Source of the DNA: Acanthacorydalis orientalis
Taxonomy: Eukaryota > Arthropoda > Insecta > Megaloptera > Corydalidae
NCBI GenBank assembly: GCA_034766995.1
Contig: CM068315.1
Span: 42,602,318 to 42,666,317 of the forward strand
DNA: 64,000 nucleotides
Direction of reading: 5' to 3'
Below, piece by piece: positions 25,660 to 38,317 of the stretch. A model generated the notes under the pieces. The model was not told the DNA's origin. It saw only the letters and a program-made list of their open reading frames with translations, and searched no databases. The position numbers and the translations under genes are program-made. The stretch's first letter is position 1. Each line of letters starts with the position of its first letter.

Positions 25660-25970
25660 TCGGTGGCTTTTTTATAGAAAATAAATGTTTACGAAAAATG
25701 GAGTACATTTTAATCCTCGAAATATACCCCATTGTTTCGTATAAATCTGTTCCATCTGTCGAGCAACTGAATAATCATCTCTTCGGATTTCATTACATTT
25801 TCAGATCTCTTTCGCTGTTTCAGTATTTTTGCATGTTTTATGCATCACAAAATCTTCCTCCCAAAGTTAACAAATCATTCCTTTGGTTTCGGTAGCATTT
25901 TTTTTTCAACTGAAATACGAAAAGTATGCAATGTCTAATATGTTGTTTTTCGGACGCCATTGTGTTCATT
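25660..25970 (-). mobile_element. Mariner remnant with fused N- and C-terminal transposase ends
   Basis: On the minus strand a start at 25960 opens MASEKQHIRHCILFVFQLKK, the typical mariner transposase N-terminus. About 150 bp further the same strand reads LLDRWNRFIRNNGVYFED and a stop at 25710-25712, the typical mariner C-terminus. Nearly the whole transposase between them is gone. I could not define terminal inverted repeats. The family differs from the copies at 13.9 and 22.5 kb. Confidence 0.65.
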
Positions 25971-27863
25971 ACTGTTTTGTGAGGTTATGCAAACTGTTTA
26001 GCCAAGATATATTTTAAATTTTAAGGTTGGTACTTCAAAATCCAAAAATTACGAGAAAATATTTTAATTTAAAATAGAATAATGATTTATTCAATTTAAA
26101 AGGCATCGGATTATTTTTTACACCTAATATTAGCTTTCTGATTTGAATCGTAGAATTCATTCATATTTGAATACATTTTCAGAAGTTTTTAAAAAAAGTA
26201 ATCCATATATTTAAAAAATAGATTTCAGAAAATTATAGACAAAATGTAGACTTATACATACTGACTGTTCCACAAAACGTGTGGATAATTGATGGTGACG
26301 ATAACTTGCTCATTACTTGTATATATTACATCTAAATTGTAATTGACTTATAATCGTTTGAAATTCGAGCTTACATTTTTGTACAGCTTTTATAATTTAT
26401 AATGAAGACATATTTTACTATCATCAGGTGTAGATGAAAGATGAAAAACGTGAAGAAAACACGTTCAATAAACTGTAGCGGAGCAAGTTTTCTTTAACGC
26501 TTTAAGCACTTTTACTATTAAATGGTTCAGGTAATTTTAATGAAATTTTTCACAAAATTTTCTTTTTTTATAATCTACATACTTCAAAATTTTAAAATAA
26601 TTCTCTGTTTTTTAAAGAGTTCTGTTATCATTATATTCCACAAGTTTTTTTTTCATAAAATCATTTGAAAATATTTTTTTTTATTTGTTAAACTGTACAA
26701 AGAATCAATTTAAAAATTTAAATATAGCTTGAGAATAAAAAAAACTCTCACAAATGTTCTTTAAATCTTTAATGTTTTTACAACTATCTCGTATGTTTTT
26801 TTTAATCCAGACAATCTTCTCTAGTTTGGAAATATATTTTTAAAAATTCATGAAATAAATACCTTTTCCATTCGTTTCTCTCAGAATTAGATATCTAAAT
26901 AAACGGTTATTTTAAATATTAAAATATTATTTTGTAGTATAAACGTTAAAATAAACTTGTATTGAAGTTTTTTTCATGAAAATAATTATCGAAGATTTTA
27001 AAAAGTAACTTTTTCATCAAAATTAATTCAAATGTTCATGGACTAATTATATTTGTTTATTCTATATTTAGTCTGACAAACGAAATTTACATTTAAATTA
27101 TTTCCATGCTAATGAACAGTTTAAATAAACTAATTTCAATGAATATACATATAAGAATCGAACAGACAAATTAACATTCATAAATTATTGAACGGAATTC
27201 ACATACACAATTCATACACAAAGCCCATTGAAAATTATACGTCTGCTAAGAACCAGTCGATGCGAGACTTGGACTGTTTACAAGTAATGCAAATAAAACA
27301 TAAAAAAAATATAAAAAGTTTAATACTTGTAAATTATCTCTGGAATTCAGATATTAACATCGCATGTTTCAAAGTTGAACAAGTTTTGAAAGAATTGAAA
27401 TTATTTTCTCAATTCTGAAACTGGCGTTTATTAAATTTACTGCATAAATTTTACTTAAAAATAATATTCTTTAGAAAATAATATGTTTAAAAAACTAATA
27501 CTTCTTAAATCATTTGATACGAAACGATTTTTTAAAATAATTGTAATTATTATGCATACATTCTACACTTTAATTTCAATTTAATTCATTAGCAGTTAAT
27601 TTTAATAGTCTACAGATCAGCATTTCAGTTCTTTTTTTAGGAGATAGTTTTCGCTAAACTATGAATATGTCCCAATACTGTAACCAAACTGAAGTATATG
27701 CAAAAAAGTAATCAATCCATTAAACATGGTTATGGTAGAAGTAAGAAAATAAAAAATACAAAAACCCATATATTTTAATATCCATTTCGGTAGTATTTTC
27801 ATTCATTATTGTATCCGCAGACTGATAGAAATCCGAAAACTCCAATTAAGAATCATTATAATA

Positions 27864-29072
27864 CAGACATGCCTCGTTTAGCGCTATCTCAATTAACGCT
27901 ATTTCAATGTAGTGCTTGCGAAACATGTAAACGAATAGTTTTTGTATTTTTTTTTTAATTATATCAATACAGAAGAAGAACTTTTTATTTTCAACTATGT
28001 TTTAAAATATATTTGTTATGTCAGACAGTCTATTTATTAGGTTTCTGCATAATTAAGGATCGTTTTGCCCAAGCCCTTCAAATCTGTCCAATTTATCACA
28101 ATTTGTTTGAATTTTTCTATTAATATATTCCTTACTGTTTAGTTAATAAAAAGGCATGTCGATAACCATCTTCATGTTCGTCATATCATGCTTTATCACT
28201 TCGAAAAAGGATAGACTGTGACACAGTCATTTCGCGATCTCAAGGAACTCTTTGGTGAAGCAACGATCGGTGAAATTCAAGTAAGAAAATGGTTCAATCG
28301 TCTCTAATCCGGCAACACAAGCTTAAAAGATGAGGAAGGAAGAGGTCGTCTGTCTAATTTTGATGATCAGGCACTTCAGATGCCCGCGGAAGAAAACGAA
28401 AGTTGACAACAAGGATACTGGCCGAACAATTCAAATATAACAATTCAACGATCGTCAGGCGCCTCAAATAGCTCAATAAGTTGTGAAAATGGCTGTATGG
28501 GTTCCTCACGAGCTCTCTGACAACAACAAGGACAGCCGAGTCCACATATTTACCCAAATGCTTCAGAGAAACGAGCAAAATCTCTTTCTTCAACAAACGC
28601 TCGACCGCATGTCGAAAGTCGAGTCGTCCATTAAGGACAAAGGGTGGAACTTGCTCGAGCACCCGCTATACTCTCCCAACAGTGCCTAGAGACTACCACG
28701 TTAATCGCTCGTTCAAAAATTGGAAGACGGGAAAAGTCTACGATGATTTGGATGAACTTGTCAAAGCGTGGATCGCGTTGAAAAAAAGTAACATTTTTAC
28801 CTGTGGAATTGATCGTTTGCCAAGCTAATGAGAAGCAGCTATTGAAGTAGACAGCGATTATGGTCCAGAATGATCGTTTAGACATGTTTTGAGTGTACTT
28901 TATTGTTTTATTATTGAATAAATTTAGAATAAAAAAAAGATCGTTAATTATGCATCAACCTAACACATACAATGTGAAATATATTGTGTATTATAAGGAG
29001 CTTCGTTTAAGCTTTTTCATTTAATGCTAAAATTTCATGAATGCGTCCTTAGCGCTAAACGAGACTTGCCTG
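27864..29072. mobile_element. Small TA-flanked TIR element (MITE), split by the mariner at 28040-28960
   Basis: The left end CAGACATGCCTCGTTTAGCG and the complement of the right end CAGGCAAGTCTCGTTTAGCG form inverted repeats of about 23 bp, each next to a TA (27862-27863 and 29073-29074). The CAG start and TA duplication fit the pogo/Tigger branch of Tc1/mariner elements. Removing the nested mariner and one TA leaves about 286 bp without coding capacity, the size of a MITE. The nesting shows that this element was present before the mariner inserted. Confidence 0.72.
28040..28960 (+). mobile_element. Degraded mariner element inserted in an older TIR element
   Basis: A 921-bp element with TA on both sides and inverted ends: GGTTTCTGCATAATTAAGGA at the left, and GGTTGATGCATAATTAACGA read inward from the right. 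The plus strand retains mariner transposase blocks: HVRHIMLYHFEKG, FRDLKELFGEATIGEIQVRK, LKDEEGRGRLSNFDDQAL, then after frameshifts MAVWVPHELSDNNKDSRVHI, and near the end LDELVKAWI and IFTCGIDRLPS. Stops, frameshifts and loss of the central catalytic part make it inactive. Confidence 0.88.
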
Positions 29073-29920
29073 TACGTTAATTAATATCATTTGTCATTCT
29101 AATTTTTCTTAATACAATTTTTAATAGGGTTATAATAAATGCCAGTTTTTATGCCTGTTTCCTTTGGTGTACTATCTTGATGGTCTCAGCCCTGATAAAT
29201 CACTTATGTACTTATTTGCCATAACTAATTTAGGGTTTTGAGCCATCTTGTTGTTAAAGTATTGAGTTTATAAACAAACTACCAGAGGATGGCCCGAGAA
29301 TAAAAAATAATCCTAGCAGATAAGTAATTTTTGTAGATCAAAACTAACAGGACGATTTGTAATATGTTTATACGCAAAATCGTTGTAAAACAATCTAATT
29401 AATTTTGAAAACATATAAAAGAAAACAACAGACTGTTTGTGTTAAATTGGTATATATTTAAATGAATTTGTAATTTTCCAAATTACACGAAAATTGTTGA
29501 CCCCTTTATCACCTTCGTCCAGGAAAATTTCACTTGGTTACTAACACATGTCGTCTACATAAATTTAATGCCCACTCATTCGAAGAATGTTCTCATGGGC
29601 CAAAATACTCACAATGTGTAAAAAGTACAGTACGTACAATATCGTGAATTAAAAACTTTTAATAGAGAATTGTAAAAATATTTATTTTTACTCGATATCA
29701 AGACAGTAATGGCATTGCATCAGACAGTATAACTGATATCGGCTCTAATTCATACACTTTGTGCATGATAAGCTTATACAAAAATGTTTTAACCCTTTGC
29801 AGTCTAAGGAAACATAGACAATATTTTGTAACTGTTCTCAAGCACACATGTGATATGATTATTTTAATAAGTTACATTTATTATAACTTCTTATAAAATA
29901 ATATTTACATTTCTATTAAA

Positions 29921-29923
<3 letters not shown>

Positions 29924-29963
<40 letters not shown>
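29924..29963. repeat. (TA)n microsatellite
   Basis: A TA run of about 40 bp. Confidence 0.9.
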
Positions 29964-29967
<4 letters not shown>

Positions 29968-31861
29968 TATAATTATCATTGTATAACCTAAACAATTTAC
30001 ATTTTTGTGTTCATTGTGTTGACAAACGATTTTAGTTTTGTGAGCATACAACTGTTTCAATGATTAAGTAATTGTTTCAAAAAACATATAAAAATTATTA
30101 AAGCTATAAAAGATATCCGACGTGAATATTGTTATAATAGTAATGTACTAAAGTAAAAATTATTTTCAAATGATGCTTTTATTTCTCACTCTTTATTCAA
30201 ATTACTACATAATGACGTCAATGTATCCCGTTCACGTTCAGCTTAAAATAGGTCGATCATTATATTAAAAATGTTCACAGAAACATTTATAAATTACTCC
30301 GTTCGAATTCTGTTACCACGTTGAAAAATAGCATTAAATGATTTGATTGCATTCATATTACTACGATAACAAATACCTCGTATGATATTTGATAAGAAAT
30401 GTTTATATCGGGCATTTACTCGAATGGATTAGTATTCCAACTATATATAATCTTTATTAGACTGATGGAAATACATATGAGATTATCAAAAATTATCAAT
30501 TTCAATTAATCTGTAACACAATTTTTTTTTTGTATTTCCCGCGAAATGACATATTTTGAACTACAGTATCGATTTTAAACAACGGCTGAAACAATTTTAA
30601 CACACGAAAATTCTACACGGTGGCACTGCTATATTAGGTGTACGTTTCTGAAACTAGGGCAGGTCGTGTCCTCGCTCAAGGTCGTATGCAATGTGAATTA
30701 CAGTCATCTGTCATCGGATTCTCGTCACTAGTTCAAGATAATCTTGAAATGTTGTGAATGTAAAAGCAACTTCGTTCATTACCACTGTCCTAATTGATCC
30801 AAATATGTGTTTTTCTTCTATTAACGATTATATTGAAATTTTCAAACACACCAAACATACATATAATTTAGTTTTGAAATGACCTTACTGTGTAGGTCAA
30901 ATATCCATTAAGACAAGAAACAATACGGGTTCTACGAACGGACGAATTTTGGATAATTTGACAAATTTGCAAACGTTGATATTAATAACACAACTAATAA
31001 TGCATACATACAACAAAATATATACAAAAATAAAAAAAATGAGAGTGACAACATGATATTTTTCTTTAATGTTCTCAAACTTTATTTTCACATATCTGAA
31101 CCGTATTTATTTATTGTAAATATCGGCTAAGAAATGATAATTTCACAAATAATAAATTGACATTAATTATTGTTTTATTATTATATCGCATTATTTTTTT
31201 TAAACAAACCACACTACGATCAAGTATATTCTCTATTTATTAATCGTATTTGTTTTCAATACTTTTAATAAAAAAAAGATGTACTTGCTTTAAATTTGAT
31301 TCAGACGAATTGTAATACCACACTTTAAACATTATATATTTATATCATATAGAATTACTTTATATTTTTGATAAATTCGAAGTAAGGAAAAGATCTACTC
31401 CTTGATAATAATATATTTGTAATATTTCATAAGTAAAATGAAAAAACTGTATAAAAAGTGACAAAAAATATTGTTTTAGCTCTCCCGTATTCATATTATA
31501 AATGTGAAACTATCTCCTGGCTACCTCATTGTTTATTTATAAGTACAGAAAAATATGTAAGTTTATTCCAATTATAGATACGTGTACATCTAGTTAGCAG
31601 AAGAATCAAACTGCATCTTGAATTATTAAAATGTAAACATGTATTACTATTAAAAACACTTAAACGTTTACTTATATATTAAAACAATAAAAATTTTACA
31701 TGAAATTATTTTATATGTTAAATTATTTGTGTGTTCATTTATTGCAAGAAAATGATAAATTGTTGCATTTAATACAATTGAAAAAACTATATGAACAATA
31801 AAAAATATATTTGCAGTTCCTGAAAAATTATTTTAAATTTTAATAACTGATATTATTGCAA

Positions 31862-31866
<5 letters not shown>

Positions 31867-31917
<51 letters not shown>
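31867..31917. repeat. (TA)n microsatellite
   Basis: A TA run of about 50 bp. Confidence 0.95.
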
Positions 31918-31921
<4 letters not shown>

Positions 31922-32489
31922 CACTGAACTAACTATAACTCGTAATCATTTCCAATTATATGGATATACCAAATTTCCATGTAGGTTAATCACCTTAGCA
32001 AATGATTTCATTTCATATAATTTATGATAAAATTATTGTTTACTTAAAATGTATGAAATCGACGTAAATATGTAAGTACGTGCAAAATTACATGAGTGCA
32101 TTGACACTTTGGTCCTGCGTCCTGTGTTCAGGGTGACCCTTCATATCTAACTATTAAGGATATTGCAACATGAGACTTAAAATACATCTTAAATTAATTA
32201 TCATGATGTAGAATTCAATGTTGGAAATATTTAAAAATTAAGAAAAGTATATACATATTTAAATATTAAATACTCTCATAATCGCTGAAAATAAAAATAT
32301 AAAAAAGCAGTTAATAAAACAGATATTTTATAACAAAGACTACTGCATGAAGATATTATTTCTTATCAAGAAAATTACCGGCACACGTATTTGTATACAC
32401 TAAAATCACTTTTAATTATGCTTCAAATGCAAGTTAGTGCAATTTAATTAAAACCGCCTTCAATCTTAAGAATAATATCACATAAATTC

Positions 32490-32519
32490 ATATATATATA
32501 TATATATATATAAATATAT

Positions 32520-32567
<48 letters not shown>

Positions 32568-32581
32568 ATGTATATATATAA

Positions 32582-32638
<57 letters not shown>

Positions 32639-32640
32639 CG

Positions 32641-32711
<71 letters not shown>
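32490..32711. repeat. Long compound (TA)n array
   Basis: About 220 bp made almost wholly of TA, with periodic single-base interruptions (AAATATATGTT, GTATATATAAGTG, ACGTTATA). It is the longest TA tract in the window. Confidence 0.95.
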
Positions 32712-33454
32712 CAAATGCAGTTCTTTTAAAAAAAAATATCAAAATCAAATACACAGAAACCACTGATTTATTGATTTAACAAAATCAGAACGTATATTAT
32801 ATTAACATCGATAAAAAGTATACAGTAGGAATAATTATAAGTGTGTTAACACGTTTTTTTTATTTATTTCATTTAGTAAAATAGCAAAAGAAATAATAAA
32901 ATAGAAAAGGATGCATATAACAACAACTGCGTACTACTAAATCGAAGTGTAATGGAAGATAACTACGTACAATCATTTTGAAATTTCAATACTTCAGTGT
33001 AACTTTCTTATTAATATATAAAACTTATATAAGGAACTTTATTAATTCATTTTTTTTAATCAAAACCAACTCTCAAACTCGAATATTTCATTTCAAGTAA
33101 AAATGAAAACAATTATATTTTTATATATATATATATATATATATAATATTTATTAATAATAAATTAATATATTATAATACTTTATAACATTTTTATTTAT
33201 ATTATATAACATTTTTTAATATGAAACCTAGTCAGAAATAAAATAACACATGCTTTTAATTTTCATTAATAAAAACACAAGTTGTGAATACATTACCACA
33301 GTAAATTTATATTTTTTTTAAATAATTTGCAACCTTTACAATGTCTATTTTATATATATGTATATATATATTATTTTTTGACATATAAACCTATTCAAAA
33401 CTAAAACAACATACGATTTTATTGAATTTTTATTAATAAGAATACAAACTGTAC

Positions 33455-33563
<109 letters not shown>

Positions 33564-33689
33564 TTTGAGTAAATTTATTCAAAATAAACAAATATGAACG
33601 TCATATATAGTGCACATATAATTCAATCTTCGCTCACATGTACCTTATCAGAGAATATATGTATACAAAACCGAATCAACTGACCTTTC

Positions 33690-34200
33690 ACAATGACCGC
33701 CCTCTCCTCTAGTACTGATACGAACTTGCAACTGATTCGCAGCCTCCCACAATCACAGGCATCGATGCATTATCATTAAAAACAAACGCAACAATTATGA
33801 ACATTTTAAGCGCGCGAATTTCATCGTCAATCAATTCTTATCGGTGAATCGCACATTTACTAACATTTATTACGAACTGACACTATGTATTATTTTATAA
33901 GAAACAATATACGAATCCACGACGTATCCCGTAGGATGTGTTCGCACCGTGAGTCCAAAACAGACTCAACGTTATGCAAGGGCGAATCAAGGACAACGTA
34001 ACATAGAGAACGGTAAATGTAATGTCACGTATGAACGCCGACGCGTCTCGACGCTAGCGACGCTCGTCGACGATATCTGAGCAGCATCAATGGCAGACAC
34101 CGACGAGAGCGTGCGTTTGTTTATATGAGATGCTCGCGAGTGTGAGGTTAGAAATGTAAAAGGGCATGCGTTGTATGTATTTTGACAATGTATGACGGTA
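33690..34200. promoter_or_regulatory. CpG-rich island, candidate promoter or untranslated first exon
   Basis: A sharp rise in GC and CpG content within AT-rich DNA, with dense CG at about 34020-34140 (CGACGCGTCTCGACGCTAGCGACG and similar). No convincing coding frame crosses it. On the minus strand AAAG|GTCAGT near 33683 would make a good splice donor, consistent with a noncoding first exon of a gene running leftward whose other exons I cannot find here. It could equally be a distal promoter of DIPK1, 4 kb to the right. Direction and gene are undetermined. Confidence 0.4.
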
Positions 34201-35204
34201 GTGTACTGTCTTCACTATTGACGAGGTTGTGAAAGCTGCAGGTGTATGGGAATTTATTTACTACAGCCAGTTTACGGTTACGCAACATTTATTGAAATGC
34301 ACAGAAGAGAGCATGTGACAAAATATTTGAAACGCTTGGAACCTTTATGTGTTTTTTTTAAAATTACTGTCAACGTTAAATAAAATAACCGAAATTCGTA
34401 TTCCTTTCAAAATTATATTTGTACAATCAAGAGTGATTCTTTCTCAATTGTATTTTTAAACACATCGAGAATTTCAAAATAAAACAAATTTTAAAGAACA
34501 TTATATAGATTTTAATTAATGTTAATTGAGACAATAAACTGATTTTTAAAAATGATCGTACACCCTATAAATACAATGATATAATAATTTAAAATGTTAA
34601 GTACGATATGTAAAAAAGAATGAAAAACACACATTACGATGCTGTTTTTTTAATTTTATTTTTATTTTGAAAAATTATACCATTATTTTAAAATTATTGT
34701 ACCTACTTCTAAATCGAGAAAAATTCAATACAGAATCAAAATATTACTCAGCATTTAATAATTAAAGAAACATAGGTATAAGACATATCTTATTTTCTCT
34801 GAGAGTACTAGAATTCTTCTACATGTATGAATGGGTCGCTCCCGCCTAAATATTTCAATATTTTCAGTACGAAATTATAAACAAAATATATTTTATGCAT
34901 TATAACAATTATTCATATCAGATATGTACTAAGTGAGGTGTGAAAGGACGGACTACCCGAGTAATCAGAAGGATGTACTATCAGAATAGTTGAAATGGTA
35001 ATAAAAGTTTTAAAAGTTAAAATATTGCTTAATTAAAAAAAATAACCATGTAAACGATGCATCCGTATTTGTAAAATAACCGAGCGTACAGTATATTTTG
35101 AATCAACCATTTATTGTACCAGAGTAATAAAATGTGGACAGAAATAGAAAAAATGCTAACTGTTAAAATTTAAATAAGAACCATTTTTAAAAATTAATTG
35201 GACT

Positions 35205-35229
35205 ATATATTTAGATATATTGTCTCTTT

Positions 35230-35289
<60 letters not shown>

Positions 35290-35500
35290 ATGTTTGTGTG
35301 TATATGTGTAAATATATATAGAAAGAGATAGGGAGAGAAAGAAATAACATTTTGTTCAAGAAAGAACAAAGAAAAAATATATTTTGTCAAAGAAAGAACA
35401 TATTTAGATATAGTGTATCTCTCTCTCTATATATATATATGTTTGTGTGTAATAATATATAGAAAGAGAGATGAAGAGAAAGATAGAACATTTTGTACAG
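35205..35500. repeat. Tandem duplication carrying (TA)n/(TG)n and GA-rich segments
   Basis: The block TATTTAGATATATTGTCTCT, a (TA)n array, GTTTGTGTGTATATG, ATAGAAAGAGATAGGGAGAG and AACATTTTGT (35209-35355) recurs as TATTTAGATATAGTGTATCT, a shorter (TA)n, GTTTGTGTGTAATA, ATAGAAAGAGAGATGAAGAG and AACATTTTGT at 35401-35497. The copies differ mainly in array length. Confidence 0.7.
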
Positions 35501-37055
35501 ATATAGATTTGATACGTTAGTAAAGTCGTACTGTACATTTTGAACATCCGACCACAAATCTAGATCAGATAAAAACGGCGCCATCGTTTAAAACGCATAC
35601 GTTCTAATTAGAAAAGAAAATCTAAAAACTGAGAATACACTGGAATAAATCATCGGTCAGTATCATACTTACAGATTCCCAGCCAACACGAATAGCTTTT
35701 ATTTTCGTCCGTTTTCTGTCTTGTGACGTCGCCTGACCACCTACATAACATGTGATTCTGAGTGAAAATGTATTTATATTTTTCAACTTCATTTATGTTG
35801 AGACAAAATCGTCGAACGCACAATTATTTTCCAGTTTCAAACATTCTTCGGACAATAGTGGAGCAGATTGTTGGCAAGAATCGAAAGTATGACATTGATT
35901 GTTTGTTTTTCAGTTTGGTTCAAAAGATGTCTATTATAAACGTGACAGTTGGCGAAATGTTGATTTGCATGACTCAAACATGCGCCACTTTATCAAATTT
36001 ATAACGATTGGAATTATTTACGTTCGTCGTCTGGTGCGATAGTTAAGAAAATGGAACTCTGACGTAAAACTGATTTCCAACAAATTATTTTTTCATTCAA
36101 CCATTGTTTACACTTTTATTTATATTTTTTTATAAATTATTTAAATTTCATTTATTCTATAAACATTTCAAAATGATATCAACTTCTTTTTTTAATAGAT
36201 AATATAATTGGGAGAGTTACATCTAAAATAATCGTCATTGAAATAATATTTTTTTTAATATAAAAAATAAAAATAAAGTTCTTAAGAAGAGAATGCATTA
36301 TCTAACATTAAAAACAATTATAAAATATAAGAAAATGATATAAACACCGCCAAAATATATAACATTCATATCACTTTATAACATAAAAAATAAAATTTGA
36401 GGAATGATTATTATTTTATTTTGAATAAAAAGTACAAGTGTTTATACCATAAATATATTTTTTTTATTTATTTACATATTTTATTAACTTATCATCCAAA
36501 AATTACATATAAAATTGTATGCAGTTTATTATTTTTATACAAAATAATCTATAGTACTGCTTGTTCACCGAATTTAAAGTTGATCCAATACAAGTTATAC
36601 ATTCATCTGACAGGTAAACTTATATATTCGTACATAAATTTACAAAAACAATTTTAAAAGAAAAAAAAAATAGTGAAATTTGGAGATAAAGTGCATGAGT
36701 ATCGCACACATTATGTAAATAAAATAAAGCCAGACAGATCAAGACCTATAAGGTATTGGTAAAATTCGGAAGTGAACCGCTGTTTGTACACGTCTTGAAA
36801 AATTATTATACAGCAAACAAGATTGTAAAAAGATCGTCTAGAAACGAACATCAAATGCAACCCCTAAACCAGAATTTTTTTAACGATTATAGCAAACAGC
36901 TGACATGCAAAAATTTACAAATATATTTTTTTCAATTACCTATATTTTAAAATAAGGAAATTCGCTCACATGCGCATGTATTTATCCAAGAAATATAAAA
37001 AAATACAGAAAAACACCTCTAAATACGCAGGATAAAGACATTAGAAAATTAATTA

Positions 37056-37130
37056 GAAATTCGTAGAAAAGAGATATTAAATTGTTGAAATTCGGGATTA
37101 ATTTGGAAGAGGTATTTGTTCAGCAAGTAA
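37056..37130 (+). repeat. Dispersed AT-rich repeat, copy 1
   Basis: AATTCGTAGAAAAGAGATAT, TTGAAATTCGG and GGAAGAGGTATTTGTTCAGC here align with AATCAATAGAAAAGAGAAAC, TTCAAATTCAAA and CGAAGAGGCAGTTGTTCAAC at about 39938-40005. A later block, CAGTCAGTGGTTTTTCT (about 37164), resembles TTAGTCAGTGGCTTCTCT at about 40548, which suggests longer decayed copies of one element. Confidence 0.4.
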
Positions 37131-37969
37131 AAAAAGACATGCTCTTTTTAATCAGTCAGTGGTTTTTCTGATACAGTAAAATGTGATCACATAAAAAGAA
37201 ATTAACAATAAATAAAATCAATTAATTCAGATGAAGAACTATACCACACCCTTCATATTCATCGAGCTTTATCCTATTCGAATGTCACATCTTTTGGTCT
37301 ATGCACTATTATTTGGAAAGAGAAACTTTTTTGAGTGTCGATGAGATGAAATTATTTTTATTTAAAATGTGGAGATTTGCATATAGTATTGAAACATTTC
37401 AGAATAGATGAAAAAAAGATTAATGTTTTCTATTGAGAGAAACCTAATTAATTAAAAAGGAAAATAAAGAACTATTTTTTAATTAAAAAAAACGTCATTC
37501 TTTTCTGATATCCACAATATGTAAATAATCATGATAAAAAAGCTGATTATTTCTAAAATAATAATCAAGCTTTATATTTTTAATAATTTATAGTTATTTT
37601 TACGACTGTGTACATTTTTTGTAGCATGAGGGTATGTGTTGTCATTTGAATTAAGCCCATATAAATAATATAACATGTTCTACCGATCTGCATACAATAT
37701 GAGAAGTATTTTCACATACTACACCTATGTTACATTTTACTTTGTCCGTCATGCGTACAACGTAGGGACAACGCGAAGGAAAAATGGCTGTAAAAAGCTA
37801 CAAACAGTGTAGCTTCAATTACAATATTATTAACGAATAGAAAACCGCAACTGTTTGTTTAATAACTAAGTTAATAAAATTGGTGCTGCTTTTATAGGAA
37901 ATAAATAAATATTATTAATATAAACATAAAATGCATTATTAAAGAAGATTGTTACACTGAAATTTGACA

Positions 37970-38317
37970 ATTCGACAGTTATTGATATTCCATGCAATAC
38001 TCCGTACCGATGTTCTAGAACGAATATCGTAAAACACATTACTTAAACAGAAATCCATAAATCTACGCGACGCATGTTCTTTATTCTCGACGACAATAAT
38101 TTAACGTTTCATCAATTAACCTCAGTTCGACGACCGAATGCAATCGACGACGCATACATGTATTGTTACTAGATTCGTAAAATGCGAATCGTGAACACGT
38201 TCATAACAAATCATGTCGAAATTTAGTTTCATACTGTCGATTGTAATGTTGCGATGACAATATAATTGTGATGATTTGAGTTTTGTTTGGCATTTATTAA
38301 CATCATCCGGTATAATT
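37970..38317 (+). promoter_or_regulatory. Probable promoter / 5' UTR of the DIPK1 gene
   Basis: Directly upstream of the DIPK1 start codon the sequence becomes clearly richer in CG dinucleotides (for example CTACGCGACGCATG, CTCGACGACAAT, GTTCGACGACCGAATG) than the AT-rich DNA on its left. In insect genomes with CpG depletion such islands commonly mark promoters. No core promoter element or start site can be fixed from sequence alone. Confidence 0.45.

Larger units (their letters stand above)
34201..37969. other. AT-rich region between the CpG island and DIPK1
   Basis: Holds the tandem duplication at 35205 and the dispersed repeat at 37056. A short frame at about 35768-36003 on the plus strand is somewhat coding-like but has no recognised motif. 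No gene is called. Confidence 0.5.

Noticed and set aside
35762..36003. 80-residue plus-strand ORF with mixed amino acids
   Set aside because: No recognised domain, no supporting splice structure, and not adjacent to any related exon. Not enough for a gene call.
36397..36950. ORFs of 86 and 64 residues
   Set aside because: The first is composition-driven; the second has no motif and no plausible start context.
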